Assembly: GCF_014652695.1 (NCBI RefSeq)
Contig: NZ_BMZH01000003.1
Span: 278,183-342,182 of the forward strand
From: Algimonas arctica
GTDB taxonomy: Bacteria > Pseudomonadota > Alphaproteobacteria > Caulobacterales > Maricaulaceae
DNA length: 64,000 bases
Direction of reading: 5' to 3'
A program made the position numbers and the translations under genes. Position 1 is the first letter of the stretch. Every line of letters begins with the position of its first letter. Positions 17,482 to 26,804 of the stretch are shown here, piece by piece. Below the pieces are notes generated by a model. That model was not told the origin of the DNA. It saw nothing but the letters and a program-made list of their open reading frames with translations, and made no database searches.

Positions 17482-18657
17482 ATGCGTCAGTTTACCGAAG
17501 AACAGACCCTGTTCCGTTCATCTTACCGCCAATTCCTCGAAGAAGAGATCAAGCCGCATATGGCGGAATGGCGCGAGGCGGGGATTGTTGATCGGTCCGC
17601 GTTCCGGAAAGCGGGTGAACGTGGGATGTTGATGATCTGGCCGGATGAGAAATATGGCGGACTTGGTGATCCGGATTTTCGTTGGGACCAAATCATTATT
17701 GAAGAAACGGCCCGCGCGGAAACTGGCGAGTTTTTCGCGACGCTTCACTCCCGCTTGGTTGGCCCCTATTTCAAAAACATCGGCAATGAAGAACAGCGTG
17801 AGCGCTTCTTGCCCAAATGTATCTCGGGCGAGACGATCTTGGCTGTTGCCATGACCGAACCGGGCGCGGGGTCTGACCTTTCGGGCATGCGCAGCACTGT
17901 CCGGGATATGGGCGACCACCTCATCCTCAATGGATCAAAAACCTATATCTCCAACGGCATCAATGCCGACGTCGTCATTGTAGCTGGCAAATATCTTGCT
18001 GAAGGCGCGTCGGAACCGGCCAACCCGCACGCCATGACACTGGTGATTGTGGAACGCGGCATGGAGGGGTTCTCCCGCGGGCAGAACCTCAAGAAAATGG
18101 GTCTTCCGGCGCAAGACACAGCGGAGATGTTTTTTGACGATGTGATCATCCCGCGCGAAAACGTCCTCGGCACGCCGGGCATGGGGTTCATCCACCTGAT
18201 GGAAGGTCTGGCCGAAGAACGGCTCATCGCAGCGACAGGATACTCCGCGTCCGCCCGCCATGCGTTCGATTTGACCCGCGACTTCGTCATGGAACGCAAT
18301 GTCTTTGGTAAAAAGCTAAGTCAGATGCAAAATACCCAGTTCAAAATGGCCGAACTCGATAGCGAAATCGACATGCTGCAAGTCTATGTCGATCATCTGG
18401 TGAACTTACACAACCAAGGCCTCCTGACCGCCAACGCCGCAGCGAAGGCCAAGCTTCTCGGCTCTGAAATTCAGTGGAAAATGATGGATGAGGGTGTGCA
18501 GCTGCACGGCGGCGCGGGCTATATGGATGAATATTCCATCAGCCGCATGTTTACTGGATCGCGCATCAACCGCATCCTTGCGGGCAGTTCCGAAGTTATG
18601 AAACTGATCATCGGGCGGGATATATTCTCGCAAAACTATCAATCCATGTTGAACTAG
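17482..18657 (+). CDS. Acyl-CoA dehydrogenase
   Basis: A 391-residue FAD enzyme. It starts MRQFTEEQTLFRSSYRQF, typical of the family. The substrate/FAD motif VAMTEPGAGSDLSGM and the second signature QLHGGAGYMDEYSISRMF are present, with GSSEVMKLIIGRDI at the end. The Glu in IRQLHGG/RNRxxGxxxE-like positions cannot be assigned with certainty by eye. Length is standard. It lies 9 bp before an SDR gene and after AtuA, so the three probably form a catabolic operon acting on branched or medium acyl-CoAs. There are about 120 bp between the AtuA stop and this start. Confidence 0.9.
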   Translation: MRQFTEEQTLFRSSYRQFLEEEIKPHMAEWREAGIVDRSAFRKAGERGMLMIWPDEKYGGLGDPDFRWDQIIIEETARAETGEFFATLHSRLVGPYFKNIGNEEQRERFLPKCISGETILAVAMTEPGAGSDLSGMRSTVRDMGDHLILNGSKTYISNGINADVVIVAGKYLAEGASEPANPHAMTLVIVERGMEGFSRGQNLKKMGLPAQDTAEMFFDDVIIPRENVLGTPGMGFIHLMEGLAEERLIAATGYSASARHAFDLTRDFVMERNVFGKKLSQMQNTQFKMAELDSEIDMLQVYVDHLVNLHNQGLLTANAAAKAKLLGSEIQWKMMDEGVQLHGGAGYMDEYSISRMFTGSRINRILAGSSEVMKLIIGRDIFSQNYQSMLN

Positions 18658-18666
18658 GAGCGGACC

Positions 18667-19443
18667 ATGAACCTCAAAGGCAAAACAGCGCTCATAACGG
18701 GCGGCGCATCCGGTCTCGGCGAAGCCACGGCACGACGTTATCACGCGCATGGCGCGAATATCGCCATTCTCGACATGAACGACGAGCGCGGCGAAGCTCT
18801 AGTTAAAGAGCTCGGCAGCAACGTTCGATATTTCAACGGCAATGTGACCGACGAGGAAGGCGTGGCGAGCATCATTGAAGCGACCGTTAATGCCTTTGGC
18901 GCGCTCCACATTTGTAATAATTTTGCCGGGATCGGCAGTGCGCATAAAACCTATGACAAAAAGAAAGACGCCCCGCATCCGCTCGACGTGTTCAAACGCG
19001 TGCTCGACGTCAATCTAACCGGGACGTTCAACGTTGCCCGACTCGCCGCGCAACAAATGGCAAGCCAAGACCCGGTTACGGAAGACGGTCAACGCGGCGT
19101 CATCACCAATACGGCGTCTGTCGCTGGCTATGAAGGCCAGATCGGCCAAGTGGCCTATAGCGCGTCCAAAGGCGGCGTCATTGGCATGACCATCGTCATT
19201 GCGCGTGACCTCGCCCAAGTCGGTATCCGGTGTAACACCATCGTGCCGGGCCTGATCCATACGCCGTTGTTCGACACATTGCCGGAGCATATTTTCACGG
19301 CGCTTGAAAACACCGTCCTCTACCCCAACCGCCTCGGAAAACCCGACGAAATCGCCATGCTCGCACAGCAAATTGTCGAGAATGACTATATCAATGGCGA
19401 GTGTATCCGCATGGATGGGGGCATTCGGATGGGGCCGCGTTGA
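18667..19443 (+). CDS. SDR oxidoreductase, 3-hydroxyacyl-CoA dehydrogenase type II-like
   Basis: A 258-residue short-chain dehydrogenase. The cofactor motif is TGGASGLG with Asp in ILDMNDER (NAD preference). The active site has S-V-A-G-Y and YSASKGG (Tyr and Lys). The pattern NTASVAGYEGQIGQVAYSASKGG resembles HSD17B10-type 3-hydroxyacyl-CoA dehydrogenases. The usual NNAG is written NNFAG, a one-residue insertion. It is 9 bp downstream of the acyl-CoA dehydrogenase gene and would catalyse the second oxidation of the same beta-oxidation round. Confidence 0.88.
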   Translation: MNLKGKTALITGGASGLGEATARRYHAHGANIAILDMNDERGEALVKELGSNVRYFNGNVTDEEGVASIIEATVNAFGALHICNNFAGIGSAHKTYDKKKDAPHPLDVFKRVLDVNLTGTFNVARLAAQQMASQDPVTEDGQRGVITNTASVAGYEGQIGQVAYSASKGGVIGMTIVIARDLAQVGIRCNTIVPGLIHTPLFDTLPEHIFTALENTVLYPNRLGKPDEIAMLAQQIVENDYINGECIRMDGGIRMGPR

Positions 19444-19666
19444 TGAATATACCACGTCGTACTTAAGCGAGAGGCGATAGGTATATTTACCATCCCTGAG
19501 GGTGTGATTGCATAGCAATTAGTGTGTAGCTCGCCTCACGACATGCACTCCAAAGGCGCACGTGTCAGAGCGACCGACCACTTCCTCCCAACAGCCCACG
19601 CGTATTGCCCACACCTCTCCCCTCTGTTACGCGCGCGCGTTATCGTAAAGAGGATTACCCCCCGCC

Positions 19667-20233
19667 ATGAAAATGAACGGCAATGAGATTAAGCCCGGCA
19701 ATATCATCCTGCATCAGGATTCATTGTGGGTTGCAGTGAAGTGCAATGCGGTCAAACCCGGCAAGGGTGGGGCGTTCAATCAGGTCGAATTGAAGAACCT
19801 GATGGACGGTCGTAAACTTAATGAACGTTTCCGCGCCGCAGAAACGGTTGAGCGGGTTCGGCTCGATCAAAAAGCACACACTTACTTGTATGATGATGGC
19901 GATTCCGCTGTTTTCATGAACTCGGAAAACTACGAGCAGATCAATCTGCAAAAAGAGTTCATTGGCGACCGCGCGGTCTACCTCACGGACGGTATGGAAG
20001 TCTCGCTCGAGTTTTACGAAGACAAGCCGATCAGTGTCTCTCTCCCCGATCAAGTGATCCTCGAAGTCGCGGAAACCGAGCCAGTCGTCAAAGGCCAAAC
20101 ATCGGCCAATAGCTTTAAACCTGCGACCCTGACCAATGGTGTGCGCACGGCCGTACCGCCTTTTGTTGATGCAGGCGAACGGTTGGTTATCAATACGGAA
20201 GACGGTAGTTACGTCACACGGTCAACGGATTAA
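19667..20233 (+). CDS. efp: Translation elongation factor P
   Basis: A 188-residue EF-P with three beta-barrel domains. The N-terminal KOW-like domain starts [18 protein letters not shown] and carries the loop KPGKGGAF, whose Lys33 is the position modified by beta-lysylation (EpmA/EpmB) in bacteria that do so. The C-terminal signature [12 protein letters not shown]...[20 protein letters not shown] is intact. EF-P rescues ribosomes stalled at polyproline. It heads a small plus-strand cluster with a 58-residue membrane protein and a SuhB homologue. Its own start follows a purine-rich AAGAGGAT site. Confidence 0.96.
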   Translation: MKMNGNEIKPGNIILHQDSLWVAVKCNAVKPGKGGAFNQVELKNLMDGRKLNERFRAAETVERVRLDQKAHTYLYDDGDSAVFMNSENYEQINLQKEFIGDRAVYLTDGMEVSLEFYEDKPISVSLPDQVILEVAETEPVVKGQTSANSFKPATLTNGVRTAVPPFVDAGERLVINTEDGSYVTRSTD

Positions 20234-20255
20234 ACAAACGTAGGACCTTTTGGCG

Positions 20256-20432
20256 ATGGACATGAATTCCGGCACCCGGTTTGCGGTTTTACGGCTCATA
20301 CCCGTGTTCGTGCTCGTGGCCGTCGCCTTTGGTCTACAATATGGGGTTGGCCTCGATAGACTTCCCAGTGCGGGACTTGGTCTTATCGCCGCCATCGCCG
20401 CGCGGCTCGCGCTGATGCGAGTTTGGAAATAA
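20256..20432 (+). CDS. Small membrane protein between efp and suhB
   Basis: A 58-residue protein from the ATG at 20256 (a second ATG lies at 20262). It has two hydrophobic segments, FAVLRLIPVFVLVAVAFGLQYG and LGLIAAIAARLALM, joined by a short loop, and ends in a basic VWK. No known domain. It starts 22 bp after the efp stop and ends 30 bp before the SuhB start, so co-transcription is likely. It may be an inner-membrane peptide; function is unknown. Confidence 0.55.
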   Translation: MDMNSGTRFAVLRLIPVFVLVAVAFGLQYGVGLDRLPSAGLGLIAAIAARLALMRVWK

Positions 20433-20462
20433 CGTCGGGCTCGCCCGAGAGAAGGACATGTA

Positions 20463-21281
20463 ATGAGCGGAATGTCAGCCATTATGAACGTTATGCAGGA
20501 AGCCGCGCGGAAAGCGTCGCGCGGATTGCAGCGCGATTTCGGTGAAATTGAAACCATGCAAGTGAGCCGTAAAGGCCCTGCGGATTTCGTTGATCACGCG
20601 GCCCGTAAAACCAAACAAACCATCCATGAGCTACTGACGCAGGCGCGTCCGGGTTATGGTTTTTTGATGGAAGACCAAGGCGCGATTGTCGGCACCGATA
20701 AATCACACCGTTTCATCGTTGATCCCATCAACGGGAAAACGAATTTTCTACACGGTATCCCGCATTTTGGGATTTCCATTGCTCTCGAGCGTGAAATTGA
20801 CGGCAACCCACGCGAAATCGTCGCCGGCTTGGTTTATAATCCGCTCTCGGATGATATGTGGTTCGCTGAAAAAGGGCGCGGGGCCTATATCAATGACGGC
20901 ACACGCGGCGGCGGAGACCGTCGCCTGAAACCCACGCAACGCGAGCTGTTCTCTGATTGCCTTTTCGCGACGGGCGGACCGTCCGTTGGGCAAAAGGGCC
21001 ACACGAAATTCCTCAAAGAAATCCACCAAGTCATGGGCACAAGCGCAGGTATACGGAGCATGGGGGCTCCAGGCCTTGATCTCGCCTGGACGGCGGCGGG
21101 CCGCTACGATGGGTTTTGGCAACGCGACGTTAAGCCGTGGGAGATGGCCGCAGGGATCATTATTGCGCGCGAAGCGACATTGATGGTTGAGAGCCTGACG
21201 TCTGGCGTTGTGATGGACACAGGCAACATCATCGTCGGAACGCAGACACTGCTTCCTGTGCTAAAGGAACGAGTGGGTTAG
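20463..21281 (+). CDS. suhB: Inositol monophosphatase family protein (SuhB-like, altered metal site)
   Basis: A 272-residue IMPase-fold protein. Family motifs are recognisable but changed. The metal loop usually DPLDGTTNF is DPINGKTNF, so the second metal-binding Asp is Asn90 and the next Thr is Lys. The usual EE pair is Glu70-Asp71. The C-terminal WDxAAG is WEMAAG (Glu227). The first Asp (Asp87) and one Thr (Thr93) are kept. In SuhB of Escherichia coli the transcription-antitermination role does not need phosphatase activity, so this copy may have retained mainly that role (inference). It closes the efp cluster. Confidence 0.85.
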   Translation: MSGMSAIMNVMQEAARKASRGLQRDFGEIETMQVSRKGPADFVDHAARKTKQTIHELLTQARPGYGFLMEDQGAIVGTDKSHRFIVDPINGKTNFLHGIPHFGISIALEREIDGNPREIVAGLVYNPLSDDMWFAEKGRGAYINDGTRGGGDRRLKPTQRELFSDCLFATGGPSVGQKGHTKFLKEIHQVMGTSAGIRSMGAPGLDLAWTAAGRYDGFWQRDVKPWEMAAGIIIAREATLMVESLTSGVVMDTGNIIVGTQTLLPVLKERVG

Positions 21282-21305
21282 CCCCCCGCCTTAAGCGCCG
21301 AGCAA

Positions 21306-22160
21306 TCAAATACCGTCTGGCTTCGCCGTATCCAAAGCGAGACGGGGGAACAACACCTCGAATTCTTCGAGGAATTCCTGTGTACCGCTATCCGTCCCGG
21401 TGTTAATAAAAACACGGCCAACGAGCTCGCCGCGGTCTAAACGCCGTTTGGCCAAGCCATACATGAACCGGATACCTCCATCGCCCGTTCTCGTAGCCGC
21501 GACTCGTAACAGCCCCAAGCACCGACCGCATCCATCCACAGACTCAAGGCTCTCGACCCGGGCCAAATTAAAAGCGCAAAAACCTCCGCCAAAGGCGTTG
21601 CAGGTCTCTAAAAAGGACCGCGCCGCGTCGAGGTCAAACATATCCGGATCATCAAGATAAAGCACCCCCAGCTCGTTCGCCGCATCGTGATTGCCTGCGG
21701 CACTGGCGGCGACGAGCAGATCATAGCCCTGACGAAAATCCGCAGATTGATCATCATAATCGCACTTATGAGAGAAAGGTTTTAACAGGCTCGTTTCATC
21801 CAAAAGCGCTTTGGCTTGATCCGGTCCGAGCGCGACCCATTCTTCCAAAGATATAGCTGGTCCATCATCCTCGACACCAAAAACGGCTGAGGCCACAGGG
21901 ACGAAACCTCCGGTTTGGTCGGGCGCCCATTCGCAAGCCCCTGACGTTAAATCACTCAGAATGGTGACGGCCAATTCAAACTGCGCGCTATCCTGGGTTT
22001 TGCACTCTGGGTTGTCTGCGCATTCGCGAAGAACTTCCGTCTCACTCGAGACATCCTCAGAGGCCGTCTGCTCAAACCTGTTTTCGATCTCAATGGCGGC
22101 GGTGTCAGCCTGACACGCGGATAGAATGAGCACGAAGGATAAAAGAATAATACGGGTCAT
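21306..22160 (-). CDS. Sel1-repeat-like lipoprotein
   Basis: A 284-residue protein starting at 22160 with a lipoprotein signal (MTRIILLSF, lipobox LSAC). An upstream extension of the frame is rejected because it buries the signal. Residues about 165-260 show Sel1/TPR-like helical repeats: GYDLLVAASAAGNHDAANELGVLYL, LDAARSFLETCNAFGGGFCAFNLARV (written in parts), and FMYGLAKRRLDRGELVG. Eight or more cysteines occur in pairs after the signal, suggesting disulphides in the periplasm. Function is unknown. It is divergent from rpmE. Confidence 0.7.
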   Translation of the reverse strand: MTRIILLSFVLILSACQADTAAIEIENRFEQTASEDVSSETEVLRECADNPECKTQDSAQFELAVTILSDLTSGACEWAPDQTGGFVPVASAVFGVEDDGPAISLEEWVALGPDQAKALLDETSLLKPFSHKCDYDDQSADFRQGYDLLVAASAAGNHDAANELGVLYLDDPDMFDLDAARSFLETCNAFGGGFCAFNLARVESLESVDGCGRCLGLLRVAATRTGDGGIRFMYGLAKRRLDRGELVGRVFINTGTDSGTQEFLEEFEVLFPRLALDTAKPDGI

Positions 22161-22334
22161 TGATCCGTTTTGGCGTGTTTTTCTAACTTTCGCAACGCGT
22201 CCCTTATTCCGGCCCTCGCCGCCTCTCCCTCGACTCTGCCCACCCCTCTTGATTCCATCGCCACAGCCCAATATAGGGCGCGCCGAGCGGTGGACCATCT
22301 AAAGTTAAGCCGTACCCAACATAGAGACGACATC

Positions 22335-22550
22335 ATGAAAAACGACGGACATCCCGATTATCATTCCATCACCGTGAAAATGGTTGATGGCAGCACTTAC
22401 GAGACCCGCTCCACTTGGGGCAAAGAAGGCGATACGCTATCGCTTGATATTGATCCGAAAACGCACCCAGCCTGGACAGGCGGCGAAGCCCGTATTTCTG
22501 ATCGCGGTCGCGTATCGAAATTCAAAGACAAGTTTAAGGGTTTTGCATAA
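22335..22550 (+). CDS. rpmE: 50S ribosomal protein L31
   Basis: A 71-residue protein beginning [20 protein letters not shown] and ending FKDKFKGFA. It matches alphaproteobacterial bL31, with the conserved HPxYH and THPAWTGG segments. It lacks the CxxC zinc pair, so it is the zinc-independent form. The ATG at 22335 is chosen because the upstream extension has no resemblance to L31. A good intrinsic terminator follows at 22569. Confidence 0.96.
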   Translation: MKNDGHPDYHSITVKMVDGSTYETRSTWGKEGDTLSLDIDPKTHPAWTGGEARISDRGRVSKFKDKFKGFA

Positions 22551-22568
22551 GCATTCCAAAGACATGAA

Positions 22569-22599
22569 AAGCGGCTCCGACCTGGGGCCGCTTTTTTTA
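22569..22599 (+). terminator. Intrinsic terminator of rpmE
   Basis: AAGCGGC at 22569-22575 pairs with GCCGCTT, and seven or more T follow directly (to 22598). A GC-rich stem with a U-run 20 bp after the rpmE stop is a textbook rho-independent terminator. Confidence 0.85.
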
Positions 22600-22639
22600 T
22601 GCGCGACACCCAGAGACCGCCTTTAAAATTGCTTCAAAC

Positions 22640-23491
22640 CTATGTTCGCGTATCCAGAACAGTCGCGTCTTTCTGCATCTCACGCGGCCCATCGCGGCGC
22701 CACGCAGATAACTCACGGCGGGCCTTCCGAAACGTCTCGGACCGCACATATTCCTCGCCCGTGAATTCGACCATCGTGATGACCACCTCATCCGCGTCCA
22801 CCTGAATATGATTGAAGCTCGGCTTATTGCCGCGCCGGCGCGTCGATAGTGTCCCGGCAGAGACCGACAACAGCTCACTCCCACCTGGATTGCGCTCAAT
22901 GACATACGGGATGTGCACGTGACCGGATAGTACCGCATCACAATGCCCGTCTGCGAGGCGCCTGAGGCCCTCCGGCCCATTATCGGTTGTTTTTTGCAAC
23001 GGTGATTCAGGGGGATAGATGAAAGGGTGGTGAACATTCAAAAACCGCAACTTGCCCCAGTCGCTTTGTCCAAAGCGGTCAATTTTTTCATCAAGGTCAT
23101 TTAGGTTCACGACCCCCACTGACCAGTCGAGTTTCATCTGTATTCCGCGCGATGTATTCAGAGACTGTATGATGACATTATCGTCTTCGAACACCCCCGC
23201 ATCATGGGGCGCGATATGTTCTTCATAACGATCAAACGGTTTAATGATCCGGTCAATAAGACCGTACATGGGCGTATCGTGATTGCCCGCTGTAATGATT
23301 TTCGGACCCGACAATGTCGAAATCCACTGCGCGGCGGCGACGAATTCCACCGCAGATCCGGTCTGGGTAATATCACCGGAAATGACGGACACATCAGGCG
23401 AAAGCTTTTCAATGGTCGCATCAACACGAGCGAGGGCCGCCGCGTCTTCGACCCCAAAATGAATATCGGCGAAATGTAGGATAGAGGTCAT
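22640..23491 (-). CDS. Calcineurin-like metallophosphoesterase
   Basis: A 283-residue phosphoesterase with all five metal motifs in order: ADIHFG (D-x-H), ISGDITQTG (GD), TAGNHDTP (GNHD), NVHHPF (H) and SGHVHIP (GHxH). It has no signal peptide and resembles cAMP phosphodiesterase/CpdA- and Icc-like proteins. It is the last gene of a minus-strand cluster after a diacylglycerol-kinase-like gene (7 bp gap) and a cardiolipin synthase gene. The link to phospholipid metabolism suggests a lipid or glycerophosphodiester substrate, but nucleotide activity is equally possible. Confidence 0.88.
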   Translation of the reverse strand: MTSILHFADIHFGVEDAAALARVDATIEKLSPDVSVISGDITQTGSAVEFVAAAQWISTLSGPKIITAGNHDTPMYGLIDRIIKPFDRYEEHIAPHDAGVFEDDNVIIQSLNTSRGIQMKLDWSVGVVNLNDLDEKIDRFGQSDWGKLRFLNVHHPFIYPPESPLQKTTDNGPEGLRRLADGHCDAVLSGHVHIPYVIERNPGGSELLSVSAGTLSTRRRGNKPSFNHIQVDADEVVITMVEFTGEEYVRSETFRKARRELSAWRRDGPREMQKDATVLDTRT

Positions 23492-23498
23492 AAGCGGA

Positions 23499-24419
23499 CT
23501 AAGTTTTTGACTGTGACGCCGACACCATCGCCGGCCACGGGGCCATCACGAGGCCATGAGCCGTATCGATTGCGACTGTCACCTCCCCTTTGAAAACATA
23601 AGGCTCCCCGTCGAGCAAGGCGTCTATGACCCCATCAGCACGCAACCGGAACTGTGGTGATTTCAAAGTTTCGACCGCTTGGCTCTGGTGTAAATTACCC
23701 AGCAAGGCAGCAACGCCAAGGGATAGGGCACTGCCGCCGGTTACCGTTTCGAATAGAGTGAGATCGAGCCGATCCGGATCAAGCGCTGCGCCGTCCATGA
23801 AGGGGCAGGTAACATTGATCAATTCGACAGACCGATCGTCAAAAGCGACCCCATTTGCGGCAATTTTTATCCGTGAGGCGTCTGTCGTCGCTTTCATGAC
23901 GCCGATCGCGCCTTTTGCCGCCTCGACAACCCGCCCGTCGCGTAACTCTTCTCTCGCGGCGCTCATCTGCGTCGGTTTTCCGAATATACACCCAACCATA
24001 AATGTCCCGGTTTGTCCCGCTTCATCGGACACAGTCCCGACCGTCATGGGACGGGGCGCGGCGCAGGCCAGTCCGCGCATCAGGCAGTCTTGCCAGCTAT
24101 CGGACCCATAAAGTCCATGCATCAGCATATTCATGGTCCCCCCGGGGAGCGCCAAAAACGGGACATTCAGTTCGCGCGCAATTGAGGCTACAGCCGCTGC
24201 TGTGCCGTCACCGCCGTAAGAGACCAGAAAATCGCCTTTCGCGGCGCGCATCTGACTCATCATCTGCGCCATATCATCCGATTGCCCGACGAATTGGTCA
24301 GGGGCGCTATACCCATATCGCTGAAATATAGATGCGAGTGCGCCTGAAATATCCTCGGATGATGAGGATGACAGGTTGGTCAAAACCACGGGTTTCTGTC
24401 GTGTTGCTTGGTCGCTCAT
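23499..24419 (-). CDS. Diacylglycerol/lipid kinase family protein
   Basis: A 306-residue protein of the DAGK_cat (LCB5/YegS) family. The nucleotide-binding motif YGGDGT and ALPGGTMN are clear. The Asp-rich beta-sandwich C-terminal half ends with VTVAIDTAHGLVMAPW. The ATG at 24419 is chosen: it overlaps the TGA of the upstream cardiolipin synthase gene by 4 nt (ATGA), which means translational coupling. Upstream extension would run deep into that gene. It would phosphorylate diacylglycerol or a related lipid and so recycle it for phospholipid synthesis. Confidence 0.85.
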   Translation of the reverse strand: MSDQATRQKPVVLTNLSSSSSEDISGALASIFQRYGYSAPDQFVGQSDDMAQMMSQMRAAKGDFLVSYGGDGTAAAVASIARELNVPFLALPGGTMNMLMHGLYGSDSWQDCLMRGLACAAPRPMTVGTVSDEAGQTGTFMVGCIFGKPTQMSAAREELRDGRVVEAAKGAIGVMKATTDASRIKIAANGVAFDDRSVELINVTCPFMDGAALDPDRLDLTLFETVTGGSALSLGVAALLGNLHQSQAVETLKSPQFRLRADGVIDALLDGEPYVFKGEVTVAIDTAHGLVMAPWPAMVSASQSKT

Positions 24420-25879
24420 AATAACGGACTCGCGAGACGGAGGATGTTTTCTTTCCAACGTAAAACATGACCCCGTGTTTTCCATTGATCGGGATCAAGA
24501 ATTTCTGAGCCTTTGAGATATTGCCCAACGAGCTGATTGATTTGCGCCGCAAAGTCTGTGTCGTAAACGCATAAGGTCATTTCCAAATTCAGGTAAAAAC
24601 TCCGCATATCGACATTGGCTGTTCCGATCAGTGTCATCTGATCATCAATTTGCACTAGCTTGGTATGCAGCATGCCGCCTTTGAACCGGTAGACCCCGAT
24701 TCCGGCGCTGATCAAATTATCAAATGTACTTTCGCCAGCGTGGCGCGCCATGATCGAATCCACACGTTTGGGGACAATAAGACGAACCCGAACACCGCGG
24801 TGAGCAGCATTGATAAGCGCTAATTGGATGGTTTCATCGGGCACGAAATAGGGCGTAACGACGGTAACAGTTTTCCTAGCGCCGAAAATTGACGCCGCAA
24901 TTAATTCATGAATGACAGATGTCTGCATTTCGGGGCCAGACGGAACCAATTGCATGACCGCACCTTCGGAAAACTCCGGCTTTTCATCCCCGTCATCTGC
25001 AAGCGCGTTCAAATCGTCTTTCGTATAATCCATGCCCTGACTGTCAAAAATATAGTCTGTGTTAAACACGCAAGAGAGGGATGATACGATGTGGCCTTCC
25101 AAGCGGACCATCACATCAACCCATTCTCCATAGCCTTTTCCTTGCTTGAATTTGACAGGATCAGTCAGATTGTAACTGCCTGTGTAGCCAATGTCCCGGT
25201 CTATGACGATCAGCTTTCGATGGTTCCGTAGGTCCGTTCGTTTTGAGAACGCCTTCATCGGATTGACGGACAGAGACTTCACGACATCCACCCCGGCCTG
25301 CGAAAGCCGCTTATTCCAGTTTGATGTAAAAAACGGGCGACCGCCAATGTCATCAACCATCAATCGCGTATCCACACCGCGTTTTGCGGACCGTTCAAGG
25401 GCCTCTAGAACTTTGACAATCGATCCCTTGGGTTCGACGATGTAAAATTCCAGATAGACGCTTTCTTGCGCCGCATCGATATCATCAACAATTGCCGCAA
25501 TCAGCGGAGGAGACTCGCTAAACAATTTGTAGCGATTACCTGAGGCCGGGAAAAAACCCGTCTGCATCGATAGCATCCACGACAAATCTTGAAGATAATC
25601 TGCCACGGGCAAATCTTTGCGATCCACGCGCCGTTTGCCGATGCCAAAGTCTTTTTGATAATGTTGTCGTATCGACCATCCTGCCTTGTCACGTTTCCGC
25701 CCCAGTGAGTGACTTCCGAAAAGAAAATAGAGGGTCGGTCCTATGATCGGCAGGACAGACAAAAGGATGATCCATGAGAGGGTTGTCGCGACATTAATCC
25801 GTCGACTAATGATGGTAAGTGACAGGGTCAGCGTCACAAGAATGTGCACGAGCACAAAGAGCGGGCTTGTTAGATGCAT
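24416..25879 (-). CDS. cls: Cardiolipin synthase (phospholipase D superfamily)
   Basis: A 487-residue membrane enzyme. Two N-terminal transmembrane helices (PLFVLVHILVTLTLSLTII region and TLSWIILLSVLPIIGPTLYF region) are followed by two PLD catalytic motifs: HRKLIVIDRDIGYTGSYN (HxKxxxxD) and HTKLVQIDDQMTLIGTANVD. The order and the length of about 480 are those of ClsA/ClsB-type cardiolipin synthases, which join two phosphatidylglycerols or related lipids. It begins the cls - lipid kinase - phosphoesterase operon and is divergent from an EEP-family gene across about 146 bp. Confidence 0.92.
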   Translation of the reverse strand: MHLTSPLFVLVHILVTLTLSLTIISRRINVATTLSWIILLSVLPIIGPTLYFLFGSHSLGRKRDKAGWSIRQHYQKDFGIGKRRVDRKDLPVADYLQDLSWMLSMQTGFFPASGNRYKLFSESPPLIAAIVDDIDAAQESVYLEFYIVEPKGSIVKVLEALERSAKRGVDTRLMVDDIGGRPFFTSNWNKRLSQAGVDVVKSLSVNPMKAFSKRTDLRNHRKLIVIDRDIGYTGSYNLTDPVKFKQGKGYGEWVDVMVRLEGHIVSSLSCVFNTDYIFDSQGMDYTKDDLNALADDGDEKPEFSEGAVMQLVPSGPEMQTSVIHELIAASIFGARKTVTVVTPYFVPDETIQLALINAAHRGVRVRLIVPKRVDSIMARHAGESTFDNLISAGIGVYRFKGGMLHTKLVQIDDQMTLIGTANVDMRSFYLNLEMTLCVYDTDFAAQINQLVGQYLKGSEILDPDQWKTRGHVLRWKENILRLASPLL

Positions 25880-26025
25880 ATATTTTTTCCCAGCCTTGAT
25901 AAATGCCTAAGCACGCTTTGACACTTGCACTCCTTGACACTTGATGGAACGGCTAGACCTGTCGCGGGTTCCTTATAATAAGTCACTTGCGACATAGATT
26001 CGAAAAAGGCGGTCATAAAATTACG

Positions 26026-26790
26026 ATGAGTCAGACCTTTTCTGTCCTTTCTTATAACATTCAGGCCGGAATCGGTACGCAACGCCCCCACCACTATATT
26101 TCAAAGGCCCACCACCAACTTTTCTCAACAAAGGCGAAGCGAAAGCGCTTGCGATCCATTGGGAAATTTTTGGCGGGCTATGATGTCGTCTGTTTGCAAG
26201 AAGTTGACCCGGGCGGGCGGCGGGCGGGATTTGCCAATCAAGGCGACCTGTTACGAGAAGCCAGTCAACATGCCCATCATGTCTATCAGGAAAACCGGGC
26301 GGTGCGAGCGATCTCCCTTCATGGGAACGCCATCCTATCCCGTGTGGCGATTAAATCCTGTGAGGATCTGAAATTACCGGGTCGAATGGGCGGACGCGGG
26401 GCCTTAATCGTCGAGCTGGATATGGACCCGGCGACAATCATCGCCTGTGTCCATCTGTCCCTTGGAATCGCGGATCAAACCCAGCAAATTGAGTTTCTGG
26501 CCGATCATCTCAATCTGCCGCAATATGGACGCGCAAGGCGGATTGTTTGCGGCGATTTTAATTGCGGCGCACGCTCTGTCCCCATGAAACGCCTCTCTGA
26601 AATATGCGAAATACGCCCCCTCACGTCCGGCATCCACAAGACCTATCCGGCATGGGCGCCCCGACAGGCGCTCGACCATATTCTGAGCGATGATAAAACC
26701 TATGAGCACGAGGTCTTAGTCGAGGACGTGGACTTCTCTGACCACCGTCCTGTGTCGGCGGAGTTCAAATTCACAAGCTACAAAGACTAA
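26026..26790 (+). CDS. Endonuclease/exonuclease/phosphatase (EEP) family protein
   Basis: A 254-residue protein with the EEP fold: SVLSYNIQAGIG at the N-terminus, VVCLQEVDPGG with the metal-binding Glu, HGNAILSR, VHLSLG, CGDFNCGAR with the active-site Asp/Asn, and SDHRPVSAEF with the catalytic Asp-His. The ATG at 26026 directly precedes the first strand. EEP proteins next to cardiolipin synthase genes are common, so a lipid phosphodiester or phosphatase role is more likely than DNA repair (context inference). Confidence 0.85.
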   Translation: MSQTFSVLSYNIQAGIGTQRPHHYISKAHHQLFSTKAKRKRLRSIGKFLAGYDVVCLQEVDPGGRRAGFANQGDLLREASQHAHHVYQENRAVRAISLHGNAILSRVAIKSCEDLKLPGRMGGRGALIVELDMDPATIIACVHLSLGIADQTQQIEFLADHLNLPQYGRARRIVCGDFNCGARSVPMKRLSEICEIRPLTSGIHKTYPAWAPRQALDHILSDDKTYEHEVLVEDVDFSDHRPVSAEFKFTSYKD

Positions 26791-26804
26791 TCAAAGTTCC
26801 CCTT

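Noticed and set aside
19444..19666. Riboswitch or other RNA element upstream of efp
   Set aside because: No stable conserved hairpins or known motifs could be recognised.
25870..26094. Short minus-strand frame overlapping the cls start and the EEP gene
   Set aside because: It overlaps two well-supported genes and shows no known domain.
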